A DNA stretch of 64,000 bases from the NCBI RefSeq assembly GCF_016811915.1, contig NZ_CP069127.1, forward strand, positions 1,146,001-1,210,000, given 5' to 3'. The notes under the pieces are model-generated. The model worked only from the letters and a program-made list of their open reading frames with translations. It was not told where the DNA came from and did no database searches. This DNA is from Brevibacillus choshinensis (lineage in GTDB: Bacteria; Bacillota; Bacilli; Brevibacillales; Brevibacillaceae). Of this stretch, positions 41,933 to 50,205 are shown one piece after another. A program made the position numbers and the translations under genes. The number at the start of each line of letters is the position of its first letter. The first letter of the stretch is position 1.

Positions 41933-42346
41933 ATGGCAGTCAACATCACCAATTTTGCAGTTGTACAACTACCTGTAAGAGATGTGGAAGTATCGGTAAA
42001 GTGGTATCGAGAAGTACTTGGCATTCCATTTACGTTTGACTTTAAACCGGGAGACAACGAAGCATGGATGAACGTCGGCGGGGTGGGCCTCGGCCTGGTC
42101 CACACCGACAATGTCCCAAATCTCGATTTTCGCAATAGGGAAGGACAACTGCAGCCGATCATTTCGCTGCAAGTCGAAAATATCCATGCCGTCTATCAAG
42201 AGCTGGCGGAAAAAGGCTATGAGCTGAGCGAGATGTTCTACAAAAAAGGCGGCGGCTACAGCTTTCAGCTGCGTGACCCCGACGGCCATCTCAATCATCT
42301 GTGGGGTGGCTGGCCGTCGGCAGAGGATGAAGCGGCGAATTCATAG
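41933..42346 (+). CDS. VOC (glyoxalase/bleomycin resistance) family protein
   Basis: A 137-residue protein of the vicinal oxygen chelate superfamily with two beta-alpha-beta-beta-beta units: NFAVVQLPVRDVEVSVKWYR at the start and YSFQLRDPDGHLNHLWGGW at the end. Such proteins are metal-dependent lyases, dioxygenases or binding proteins; substrate unknown. ATG 41933 follows GAAGGAGTGG. It stands alone, with a good terminator about 80 bases downstream. Confidence 0.85.
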   Translation: MAVNITNFAVVQLPVRDVEVSVKWYREVLGIPFTFDFKPGDNEAWMNVGGVGLGLVHTDNVPNLDFRNREGQLQPIISLQVENIHAVYQELAEKGYELSEMFYKKGGGYSFQLRDPDGHLNHLWGGWPSAEDEAANS

Positions 42347-42423
42347 AGGGCTGCGAATTACACGAGCTTCTTGAAATAAACCTCAGGCTTCTCTCCACAG
42401 CAGCTGCTTCCCGCAAAAGGAAT

Positions 42424-42449
42424 GCCCTCTGATCCAGAGGGCTTTTTTC
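42424..42449 (+). terminator. Rho-independent terminator
   Basis: GCCCTCTG pairs with CAGAGGGC across three bases and is followed by TTTTTT. Confidence 0.88.
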
Positions 42450-42566
42450 AAGCCCAATCACGCAATTTTTCCAATAAAATTTATGCAAGTAATGAATTTA
42501 ATACTGCGTTTCGAGCAAGAAAGGTCTATTATTGACACTATGATTATTGTTTAGGAGGGAGCTATC

Positions 42567-43268
42567 ATGACAGAATTTTTACTGAGTCTCTTGCAGATTA
42601 TAGTTGTGAACATCGTACTGAGTGGTGACAATGCGGTCGTAATCGCTCTCGCTTGTCGAAACTTGAGCCCGGAATTGCAAAAGAAGGCAGTCTTCTGGGG
42701 AAGCTTTGGGGCCATCGCACTTCGGGTCATTCTTACCTTTATCGCCATTTATCTGTTGAAAATTCCATTCGTTCAGGTCGTCGGTGGGCTCTTGCTCATC
42801 TGGATCGCTGTCAAACTGCTGAAGGGCGAGGATGAAGACAGCCATATCGGCGGCGGCTCGAACATGATGGAAGCGTTGAAAACCATTATTTTTGCGGACC
42901 TGATCATGAGCCTCGACAACGTCATTGCGGTAGCGGGTGCTGCAAACGGCAATATGCTCCTGGTGCTCATCGGTCTGGCGATCAGTATTCCATTGATCAT
43001 TTGGGGAAGCCAGTTGTTGATGAAGCTGATGAATCGTTTTCCGATCATCGTGCTTTTGGGAGCTGCGCTGCTCGGGTATACGGCTGGTGAAATGATCGTG
43101 GGAGACAAGCTGGTCAGCGGCTTTATCGAAGAAACCATGCCTGCGCTGCATATCATTTTGCCGGTAGCATTGGCATTGGTGGTCATCGCCGTAGGGAACT
43201 ACCTCAAGCGCAAAGCGGAAAAGGAAAAAGCAAATCAAGTCGGACAAGATCACGCGGAGACGCTGTAA
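42567..43268 (+). CDS. TerC family membrane protein (YjbE-like metal transporter)
   Basis: A 233-residue membrane protein with about seven helices. The two family aspartate motifs are present: SGDNAVVIALA near residue 21 and SLDNVIAVAGAA near residue 111. TerC relatives in Bacillus (MeeF, MeeY) export manganese, so metal export, possibly to secreted metalloenzymes, is the likely role. ATG 42567 follows AGGAGGGAG. No yybP-ykoY riboswitch was seen in the 200-base leader. A LysR regulator gene begins three bases after its stop. Confidence 0.88.
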   Translation: MTEFLLSLLQIIVVNIVLSGDNAVVIALACRNLSPELQKKAVFWGSFGAIALRVILTFIAIYLLKIPFVQVVGGLLLIWIAVKLLKGEDEDSHIGGGSNMMEALKTIIFADLIMSLDNVIAVAGAANGNMLLVLIGLAISIPLIIWGSQLLMKLMNRFPIIVLLGAALLGYTAGEMIVGDKLVSGFIEETMPALHIILPVALALVVIAVGNYLKRKAEKEKANQVGQDHAETL

Positions 43269-43271
43269 TCG

Positions 43272-44144
43272 ATGGAGTTTCGCGATTGGCAGATCCTGCA
43301 AACGCTGTTTCTGGAGCAGAATATCACCAAGACGGCAGAGGCTTTGTACATTTCCCAGCCTGCGCTGACCAAACGCTTGCGCCAGATCGAAAAAGAGTTT
43401 GGCGTGCAGATTGTGCAGCGCGGAAGCAGGGGCGTACAGTTCACTCCCCAAGGCGAATATTTGGCCAAATGCGCGGATGAAATGCTCATGCGGCTGCGCA
43501 GTATCAAGGAGCATGTATTGAATATGGGAGACGAGGTAAATGGAACATTGAGGCTGGGGGTTTCCAATTACTTCGCGCGCTACAAGCTTCCCATGATCCT
43601 CAAGCAGTTTAAGGAAGCATACCCGAACGTCGAGTACAAGGTGATCACGGGATGGAGCAAAGACGTGTACAAGTCCGTGTACAATCAGGACGTGCATGTC
43701 GGCTTCGTCCGCGGCAATTACAACTGGACGGACCAAAAGCAGCTGCTGTTCGAGGAATCAGTCTGTGTCGTTTCCCGAGATCCGATCAACATCGAAGAGC
43801 TTCCGAGCTTGCCGCGGATTGATTATGGGACAGACCCGATGCTGCGGGCGCTGGTCGACAACTGGTGGACGGAGCATTATTCCCAGCCGCCGCTGATTGG
43901 CATGGAGATCGACAAGGCGGATACCTGCAGTGAAATGGTTGCGAGCGGGCTGGGGTATGCGATCCTGCCGCGAGTCGTGTTGAATGGCAAGGACGATTTG
44001 TACATCGTCCCTCTGACCACCAAAGCCGGGGAGCCGATCAAACGAAAGACGTGGATGTTTTATCATGCCGACTCGCTCGAGCTTCAGATGGTCAAAGCGT
44101 TTGTGCAATTCATGGAACAGATCGATATACAAGTCCCCAAGTGA
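43272..44144 (+). CDS. LysR family transcriptional regulator
   Basis: A 290-residue LysR protein with an N-terminal helix-turn-helix (NITKTAEALYISQPALTKRL) and a periplasmic-binding-like effector domain. It is a paralogue of the regulator at 11253. ATG 43272 lies almost against the terC stop, so the two genes are one transcript and translation is probably coupled. Whether it controls terC, itself or distant genes is not visible. A strong terminator separates it from the AbrB-type permease. Confidence 0.9.
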   Translation: MEFRDWQILQTLFLEQNITKTAEALYISQPALTKRLRQIEKEFGVQIVQRGSRGVQFTPQGEYLAKCADEMLMRLRSIKEHVLNMGDEVNGTLRLGVSNYFARYKLPMILKQFKEAYPNVEYKVITGWSKDVYKSVYNQDVHVGFVRGNYNWTDQKQLLFEESVCVVSRDPINIEELPSLPRIDYGTDPMLRALVDNWWTEHYSQPPLIGMEIDKADTCSEMVASGLGYAILPRVVLNGKDDLYIVPLTTKAGEPIKRKTWMFYHADSLELQMVKAFVQFMEQIDIQVPK

Positions 44145-44155
44145 ACGGGGAAGGA

Positions 44156-44183
44156 AAAACCTGCTGCGACAGCAGGTTTTTTC
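44156..44183 (+). terminator. Rho-independent terminator
   Basis: AAAACCTGCTG pairs exactly with CAGCAGGTTTT across a three-base loop, then TTTTC. Confidence 0.88.
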
Positions 44184-44317
44184 TAGTTCCGATATTCGCC
44201 CAGGGAATCGACAGCGATAACCTTTTGGTATTTTTGCTGAAGGAGCGATTGCCTTACACTAGGGGTACCTCATCACAGAAGTTCCATTGACGTCAGATTG
44301 CAAGAGAGGGAAACGCT

Positions 44318-45385
44318 ATGCTGCTGCGATTGCTCTACACGCTGTTGCTCGGAGCGCTTGGAGGACTGCTGTTTGCCGTGCTGCACAGCCCGCTTCCCTG
44401 GCTGCTCGGAGCGTTGGTCACTACGGTTGTTTGTACCTTTCTCGGTGTCCGCAACCTGTGGATCCCAAAATGGTTCCGCCAGGTAGGGCTGATGGTGATC
44501 GGCATATCGCTTGGCCTGCGCATGACACCCGAGATTTGGGACGCCATGACAGGTCACATCGGTTTGATGCTGATCGCCACGATTTTGACGGTAGCCATCA
44601 GTCTGGGCAATGCCTGGATCTTCCACAAAGTGGGCAAAGTCGATAGCATTACCGCGATCTTAAGCAATATTCCGGGAGGGCTCTCGGAAATGGTGACGAT
44701 CGGGCAATCCGTGGGGGGAAATCAGCAAATCATCTCGATATTCCACTCCATCCGTGCCGTCATCATCGTGCTTTGTACGCCATTTATCGTTACCTGGCTG
44801 CCACATCACGACACCCTGCAGACCGCTGCAGCGGGACATGTGCTCCAGTTTGGTCAGACATTGATGATTCTGGCAGTGGGTGCGATCGGGGCTTGGCTGG
44901 CGACGCGCTGCTCCATACCGGCCCCTTATTTGCTCGGTGCCTTGCTGCTAACAGCGGTTATCTCGATGAATACTTCGCTCACGGGAAACAATCCCGTTTT
45001 GACTGGTTTTCTGGTCAAGGCGGCACAGGTCTTTATCGGGGTGAGCATCGGACTCGGATTCAAGCGAGAGGATATCGCCCGAAACCGCCGCTTCTTCCTG
45101 TTTGGCCTGATGCATTCCGTGCTGCTATTCGTGATGGTCATACTGCTTGCAGTCGGTACGGCCTATGCCACTGGCACGGAGGTACTGACGATGATTCTGG
45201 CTACTGCCCCCGGCGGAATCGCAGAGATGAGTCTGACAGCCCTGACGATTGGGGCAGATCCGCTGCTGGTTACGGCCTTTCAGCTGTTTCGCGTGCTCTT
45301 TGTACTCACTCTGTTTTCCTTTGGCGTACGAACCTGGGTCAATCGGCAGCGTCGGTTCAAGCACCCGCAAGAAACACGTGCCTAA
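44318..45385 (+). CDS. AbrB family membrane protein
   Basis: A 355-residue membrane protein with a duplicated domain of the AbrB/ammonia-monooxygenase-like permease family (not the DNA-binding AbrB). The repeated signatures ILSNIPGGLSEMVTIG in the first half and ILATAPGGIAEMSLTALTIG in the second half show the internal duplication. These proteins are often encoded near Tct tripartite transporters, as here, and may carry organic acids. ATG 44318 follows AAGAGAGGG. It lies 195 bases before the tct operon, with no clear terminator between. Confidence 0.85.
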   Translation: MLLRLLYTLLLGALGGLLFAVLHSPLPWLLGALVTTVVCTFLGVRNLWIPKWFRQVGLMVIGISLGLRMTPEIWDAMTGHIGLMLIATILTVAISLGNAWIFHKVGKVDSITAILSNIPGGLSEMVTIGQSVGGNQQIISIFHSIRAVIIVLCTPFIVTWLPHHDTLQTAAAGHVLQFGQTLMILAVGAIGAWLATRCSIPAPYLLGALLLTAVISMNTSLTGNNPVLTGFLVKAAQVFIGVSIGLGFKREDIARNRRFFLFGLMHSVLLFVMVILLAVGTAYATGTEVLTMILATAPGGIAEMSLTALTIGADPLLVTAFQLFRVLFVLTLFSFGVRTWVNRQRRFKHPQETRA

Positions 45386-45512
45386 TGCAGTCACCCCCTA
45401 TTTCCATAAGCAGGCCTGTATGCTCACGAAGGAGGAGCAACAGGCCTGTTCGGCGTGAAAAATATGAAAACAATCATAAAAATAACGTTTATTGAAAAAA
45501 TCTGAACAAACT

Positions 45513-45526
45513 AGGAAGCGTTTTCA
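45513..45526 (+). promoter_or_regulatory. cre-like site 1 upstream of tctC
   Basis: AGGAAGCGTTTTCA matches the cre consensus at 12 of 14 positions and overlaps the likely -35 region. Confidence 0.5.
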
Positions 45527-45531
45527 ATGGG

Positions 45532-45540
45532 TGCTATGAT
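45532..45540 (+). promoter_or_regulatory. extended -10 promoter element of tctCBA
   Basis: TGCTATGAT forms an extended -10 (TG-N-TATGAT) between the two cre sites; no good -35 is seen at 17 bases. It lies 41 bases before the tctC start. Confidence 0.5.
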
Positions 45541-45549
45541 CACCTTAGT

Positions 45550-45563
45550 TGAAAACGCTATCA
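45550..45563 (+). promoter_or_regulatory. perfect cre site upstream of tctC
   Basis: TGAAAACGCTATCA agrees with TGWAANCGNTNWCA at every position. It lies ten bases downstream of the -10, an ideal place for CcpA repression. Confidence 0.8.
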
Positions 45564-45580
45564 CAGAGGGGGCAATACAG

Positions 45581-46618
45581 ATGAAACAAACCAAGAAATG
45601 GATGAAGTGGAGCGGTGTGCTTCTCACGACGGCGATGGCATTGAGCCTGGCAGCCTGTGGGGGCGGCGGTAATCAAGCAGCGGGGGGAGAGAAAGCGGCT
45701 TCGACCTATCCGGAAAAACCAATCGTGATCACAGCTCCGTCGGGTGCAGGTGGCGGCTTGGATAAAACGGCACGATCCGTTTCAAAAGTAATGTCGGCAA
45801 CCAAGCTGGTAGAGAAGACGATCACCGTAGAAAACAAACCAGGTGGCGGACAGGCAGTAGGTTTGGCTGACTTCGTGACGCAGGACAAGAAAAACAACTA
45901 CAAGCTTCTGCTTCCTTCCACGCCGATCATCATCAACAACCTGAAAAAAGAAGGAAACAGCCCTCATTCCTACAATGATATGACACCGTTGGCACAGCTG
46001 ACGAAAGACTACGGCGCGATCGTCGTGTCGGCAGATTCTCCATACAAGGATCTGAAATCGCTGATGGAGGCGATCAAAGCGGATCCGACAAAAGTAACCG
46101 TAGCTGGAGGCTCTGCTCCAGGCTCGCTGGACCACTTGACCTTCCTGATGCCGGCCGTCAAAGCGGGCATCGATCCAAAATCCGTGAAATACATCTCCTA
46201 TGATGGCGGCGGTGAGGCGATCGCAGCGCTTCTGGGCGGAAATGCTGACGTACTGGCTACAGACGTATCCGGTGCCGGTGAGTATGTGAAATCCGGTAAA
46301 GTGAAAATCTTGGGCGTATCTTCCCCTGAGCGCCTGAAAGGCACATTCAAGGACATTCCAACCTATAAAGAAGCTGGTTACGACACCGAATTGATCAACT
46401 GGCGCGGCGTGTTTGGGCCAAAAGAAATGTCTCCAGAAGCTGTGGCTTACTGGGAAGAAAAATTGAAAGCCATGACCCAGACACCTGAGTGGAAAGCTGA
46501 GCTGGAAACAAACGGCTGGGATGACGGCTACAAAAACGGAGCAGACTTCAAGACTTATCTGGGTGAGCAAGAAAAAATGTTCAAAGAAATCTTGGGCTTG
46601 CTCAATATGGCGAAGTAA
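45581..46618 (+). CDS. tctC: tripartite tricarboxylate transporter substrate-binding lipoprotein
   Basis: Bug/TctC-type extracellular solute receptor of 345 residues. The N-terminal lipoprotein signal ends in LSLAAC with Cys26 as the lipid-modified residue, followed by a short glycine linker and the family segment YPEKPIVITAPSGAGGGLDK. These proteins bind citrate or other carboxylates and deliver them to the TctAB channel. ATG 45581 follows AGAGGGGG; earlier in-frame starts lie in the promoter. It is the first gene of tctC-tctB-tctA and is preceded by a perfect cre site. Confidence 0.92.
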   Translation: MKQTKKWMKWSGVLLTTAMALSLAACGGGGNQAAGGEKAASTYPEKPIVITAPSGAGGGLDKTARSVSKVMSATKLVEKTITVENKPGGGQAVGLADFVTQDKKNNYKLLLPSTPIIINNLKKEGNSPHSYNDMTPLAQLTKDYGAIVVSADSPYKDLKSLMEAIKADPTKVTVAGGSAPGSLDHLTFLMPAVKAGIDPKSVKYISYDGGGEAIAALLGGNADVLATDVSGAGEYVKSGKVKILGVSSPERLKGTFKDIPTYKEAGYDTELINWRGVFGPKEMSPEAVAYWEEKLKAMTQTPEWKAELETNGWDDGYKNGADFKTYLGEQEKMFKEILGLLNMAK

Positions 46619-46697
46619 AAAGGCGTCGAGGGATGGAGAAGAAGCGATTCTTCTCCTCCTCCATTCCTGAATCCTTGTTTGAAGGGGAGGAGCATAC

Positions 46698-47159
46698 GTG
46701 AGCAAAACATTTGACCGATATGCCAGCTTGCTGTTTCTCGTTTTGGGAGCAGCGTTTCTGATTGGCAGCCAAAACATTTCCTCAAGTGCATACGGCAGCA
46801 ATGTCGGACCGAATATCTTTCCGATGGGACTCGGCTCTCTCTTGGTTCTGCTGAGCCTGCGATTGTTTTACGAGACGTTCAAGTACAAGCAGGAGGAGAA
46901 AAAGGAAGGGCAAGCGCTGGATTACAAGCGATTCCTCATCATCCTCGGAGCCGCCCTCCTCTACGTGCTTCTTATGGAGGAAATCGGTTACGTGGTGAGT
47001 ACCTTCCTGTTCCTGCTGGTAGGATTCCAGACGATGTCGAAAGGAAAATGGCTCTCGACACTCCTCATTTCCGGCGCGTTTTCCTTCGGCATCTACTTCT
47101 TGTACGTGAACGTTCTCGATGGTACTTTGCCTGGTTTACCAACATGGTTAGGCTTTTAG
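46698..47159 (+). CDS. tctB: tripartite tricarboxylate transporter small membrane subunit
   Basis: A 153-residue membrane protein with four predicted helices, in the right place and of the right size for TctB. The start of the first helix (LLFLVLGAAFLIGSQNI) and VGPNIFPMGLG are typical of the family. GTG 46698 follows GGGGAGG. It ends 12 bases before tctA. Confidence 0.88.
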   Translation: MSKTFDRYASLLFLVLGAAFLIGSQNISSSAYGSNVGPNIFPMGLGSLLVLLSLRLFYETFKYKQEEKKEGQALDYKRFLIILGAALLYVLLMEEIGYVVSTFLFLLVGFQTMSKGKWLSTLLISGAFSFGIYFLYVNVLDGTLPGLPTWLGF

Positions 47160-47171
47160 GAGGTGGATGAC

Positions 47172-48698
47172 ATGGATGCGTTTCATTATTTGCTAAACGG
47201 TTTTGCTACTGCCCTGCAATGGCAAAATATCATCTTTGCGTTTGTCGGCGTATTGATCGGGACGGTAGTAGGCGTACTGCCAGGGATCGGGCCCATCAGT
47301 GGTGTCGCGCTGCTGATTCCCGTAACGGCGTCGCTGACAGGGGGTCTCCCGCCGGAGGAAGCAGCGACCAGTGCAATCATTTTGCTTGCCGGAGTATACT
47401 ACGGAGCGATGTACGGGGGATCGACGACTTCCATTTTGCTCAATACGCCAGGTGAATCATCTTCCGTCGTGACCGTATTGGATGGATACCCGATGGCCAA
47501 GCAGGGACGAGCTGGAGTCGCCTTGGCGATTGCTGCGATCGGTTCGTTTGTGGCTGGGATTGTCTCGCTTGTCGGTCTGGTATTTTTGGCGGAGCCATTA
47601 TCTAACGTCGCGCTCAAGCTCAGTCCTGCCGATGAGTTCTCCCTGATGATCCTGGGACTGTGCGCCTTGAGTGGTTTGGCAGGAAAGTCTGTCACCAAGG
47701 CTCTGATCATGACGGTATTCGGACTCTTGCTCGCAACGATCGGGATGGACAACGTGTCCGGTGTGGCGCGCTTTACCTTTGAAATGCCGGAGCTGTATTC
47801 CGGATTGGAATTTTTGACGATCGCAGTAGGGGTATTTGCACTTGGAGAGGTTTTCAAAACCATTTTGGAGCGAGATGCCAATGAGGGCGAAATCGCCAAA
47901 ATCTCCCGAATTCTGCCTACCAAGCAAGATTTGAAAGAAAGTGCGGGGCCGATCATCCGCGGTTCGTTGGTCGGATTTTTTAAAGGTATCGTACCTGGAT
48001 CTGGAGCGACACTGGCATCCTTCCTCGCGTACCTGCTGGAAAAGAAAATCAGTAAAAATCCGGAGAAATTCGGAAAAGGGGCCATTGCAGGGGTAGCCGC
48101 TCCTGAGTCCGCAAACAACGCTGCCTCTGGTGGAGCGATGATCCCACTCCTGACCTTGGGGATTCCGGGGACAGGAACGACAGCGGTGTTGATGGGCGCC
48201 CTGATCATGTACAACGTGCAGCCAGGTCCTTTGCTGTTTGACGAGCATCCGACGATTGCTTGGGGCTTGATCGCAAGTATGTTTATCGGAAACCTGATGC
48301 TGCTCATTCTCAACATGCCGCTCGTCAAAGTCTTTGCCAAGCTCATTGAAACACCTCCGAAATACTTGATTCCGATGATTGTGGCTATCTCCATTTTCGG
48401 TGTGTACGCCGTTCGTGTTTCGGTATTTGATCTGGTGCTGCTGCTGATCTGCGGTGTGGTAGGTTACTTTTTGGCGAAAAACGATTTCCCGATGGCTCCA
48501 TTGGTGCTTGGTCTGGTCTTGGGCCCAATGATTGAAAATAACCTGCGCCGTGCCTTGACGACATCCAACGGAGATTTCTCCATCTTTATTGAAAAGCCTG
48601 TATCGCTTGTCTTCCTGATCATCTCGGTTCTGTGGATTACGGTTCCATTGATCATGAAAATGAGAGGGAAAAAAGTAGTCGTAAACGTAGAAGGATAG
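47172..48698 (+). CDS. tctA: tripartite tricarboxylate transporter large membrane subunit
   Basis: A 508-residue carrier protein with about eleven helices that forms the sodium- or proton-coupled channel. Typical motifs include GVLPGIGPISGVALLIP, YYGAMYGGSTTSILLNTPGE and PGSGATLASFLAY with PESANNAASGGAMIPLLTLG, the last in the second repeat. ATG 47172 is chosen because AGGAGG lies seven bases upstream; a GTG at 47163 overlaps it. Confidence 0.93.
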   Translation: MDAFHYLLNGFATALQWQNIIFAFVGVLIGTVVGVLPGIGPISGVALLIPVTASLTGGLPPEEAATSAIILLAGVYYGAMYGGSTTSILLNTPGESSSVVTVLDGYPMAKQGRAGVALAIAAIGSFVAGIVSLVGLVFLAEPLSNVALKLSPADEFSLMILGLCALSGLAGKSVTKALIMTVFGLLLATIGMDNVSGVARFTFEMPELYSGLEFLTIAVGVFALGEVFKTILERDANEGEIAKISRILPTKQDLKESAGPIIRGSLVGFFKGIVPGSGATLASFLAYLLEKKISKNPEKFGKGAIAGVAAPESANNAASGGAMIPLLTLGIPGTGTTAVLMGALIMYNVQPGPLLFDEHPTIAWGLIASMFIGNLMLLILNMPLVKVFAKLIETPPKYLIPMIVAISIFGVYAVRVSVFDLVLLLICGVVGYFLAKNDFPMAPLVLGLVLGPMIENNLRRALTTSNGDFSIFIEKPVSLVFLIISVLWITVPLIMKMRGKKVVVNVEG

Positions 48699-48712
48699 AG
48701 GAGAGTGCTCTC

Positions 48713-49498
48713 ATGCGTGATGACCAAAAGATCAAAGAGGAAGTCAAACAGCAATTCGGGGCCAATGCCGAGAAGTACGTAACCAGTCAGACACATGCGA
48801 CGGGAGATGATCTCTCCCTGCTGGAGCCTTGGCTGAATCCTGCTTCGGACTGGGTATTCCTCGATGTCGCTACGGGCGGAGGGCATCTCACCAAGAAGAT
48901 CGCTCCCCATGTCGGGCAGGTGTTTGCGACAGATTTGACACAGCCCATGCTCGAGGCAGCCCGCAATCATTTGACGTCTCACTCCAGCAATGTCTTTTAT
49001 GTGGTAGCAGACGCAGAAGCACTCCCGTTTTTGAGCAACTCCTTTGATGCTGTCGGCTGTCGGATCGCTGCTCATCACTTCCCCAATCCGCAGGCTTTCG
49101 TGCAAGAAGTCGCGCGCGTACTGAAGCCAGGCGGGAGGTTCGTGCTGATCGACAACATCGCGCCGGCGGATGAAAAGCTGGATCGCTTTGTAAACACGCT
49201 CGAAAAGCTGCGGGATACCAGCCATGTGCGCAGCTATTCACGCTCCGAATGGCTAGGGTGGGTAGAGGAGGCAGGTTTGGCAGAGAGCCAGTCCCGCATC
49301 CGCAAAAAAACGTTCCCGTATGCGACGTGGGTGAGACGCACGGCTGAGTCTGAGGAGCAGGTCGAGCAAGTGACGGCCCACATTACAGGCGCAGATCCGG
49401 AAGTCCAAGCCTACTTTGCCGTAGAGAGGGAAGGCGAGGAAGTCACCTCCATCCAGGTCGATGAATGGATGGCCCTGTTTGTCAAACAAGAAGGCTAA
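48713..49498 (+). CDS. class I SAM-dependent methyltransferase
   Basis: A 261-residue methyltransferase of the UbiE/YodH-like type. Motif I reads FLDVATGGGHLTKK near 49-62, followed by FATDLTQPML and a post-motif LKPGGRFVLIDN. The acceptor is unknown. ATG 48713 follows AGAGGAGAG and the gene starts 14 bases after tctA with no terminator between, so it may be transcribed with the transporter, although the functions do not obviously connect. A strong terminator follows. Confidence 0.87.
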   Translation: MRDDQKIKEEVKQQFGANAEKYVTSQTHATGDDLSLLEPWLNPASDWVFLDVATGGGHLTKKIAPHVGQVFATDLTQPMLEAARNHLTSHSSNVFYVVADAEALPFLSNSFDAVGCRIAAHHFPNPQAFVQEVARVLKPGGRFVLIDNIAPADEKLDRFVNTLEKLRDTSHVRSYSRSEWLGWVEEAGLAESQSRIRKKTFPYATWVRRTAESEEQVEQVTAHITGADPEVQAYFAVEREGEEVTSIQVDEWMALFVKQEG

Positions 49499-49516
49499 AA
49501 TCACGTATGAATTGCA

Positions 49517-49550
49517 AGTCCCCGCTATGCAGAAAAGCGGGGACTTTTTG
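49517..49550 (+). terminator. Rho-independent terminator
   Basis: AGTCCCCGC pairs exactly with GCGGGGACT, followed by TTTTT. Confidence 0.9.
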
Positions 49551-49728
49551 CTGTACAAAAGGTCGCGAACGAACCGTAATAAATGCGCCGGTTTCCAAAC
49601 GAATTTTATAACGTTTTCGTTCAAAATCTTGCTTGTTTTTTACGATTCGTTCGAAGTTCACCGACAATGGTTACGAATGGTTTATTATAGTTGGAATTGT
49701 GCTACTATTTGCACAGGGGGTATCGGCG

Positions 49729-50205
49729 ATGGATGAAGTAGATCTGAAAATTGTGGAGCTTCTAGAGGAAAATGGGAGACTGTCGCACGAGGAAATCAGC
49801 AAGCTCTTGCACATTTCACGCCCGGCTGTCCACCAGCGTGTAGGCAAGCTCGAACGAAGTGGAGTGATCAGGGGGTATCGCTGCATCATCGATTGGAGGA
49901 AGCTCGAGCAAAAATTCAAAGTCCTGATCTTCGTCAAGGCGAGGTGCCAGAACTTCAAGGAAATCGCCCGCAAGATCGTGGAGCTAAAGGTGCCCAACGT
50001 AAAAATCGTCGAATGCCAAAGGCTCGCAGGAGAGTGGTGCATGATGCTGAAGGTTCGTGTGAATTCACCGGAGGATTTGACGAACCTGATCGATGAAATG
50101 GTCAAACATGAAGAAGTTTTGGAAACCTCTACAACCTTCATCCTGTCCACCATGTATGAGGATGGGTGGAAGGAAATAGAAAGCGAGGGTGGAATCAGCC
50201 GATGA
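49729..50205 (+). CDS. Lrp/AsnC family transcriptional regulator
   Basis: A 158-residue regulator with an N-terminal helix-turn-helix (VDLKIVELLEENGRLSHEEI, then LLHISRPAVHQRVGKLERSG) and a C-terminal RAM ligand-binding domain. Lrp-type proteins sense amino acids and control their transport or metabolism. ATG 49729 follows AGGGGG with spacing of about nine bases. Its stop overlaps the start of an EamA exporter in an ATGA arrangement, which suggests the regulator controls export of an amino acid. Confidence 0.9.
   Translation: MDEVDLKIVELLEENGRLSHEEISKLLHISRPAVHQRVGKLERSGVIRGYRCIIDWRKLEQKFKVLIFVKARCQNFKEIARKIVELKVPNVKIVECQRLAGEWCMMLKVRVNSPEDLTNLIDEMVKHEEVLETSTTFILSTMYEDGWKEIESEGGISR

Noticed and set aside
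42350..42566. Search for a yybP-ykoY manganese riboswitch upstream of terC
   Set aside because: No conserved loop or paired elements were seen; only the terminator of the previous gene and a short leader.
45407..45450. CAGGCCTG inverted repeat after the AbrB-type gene as a terminator
   Set aside because: The two copies are self-complementary, far apart and not followed by a T-run; termination cannot be claimed.
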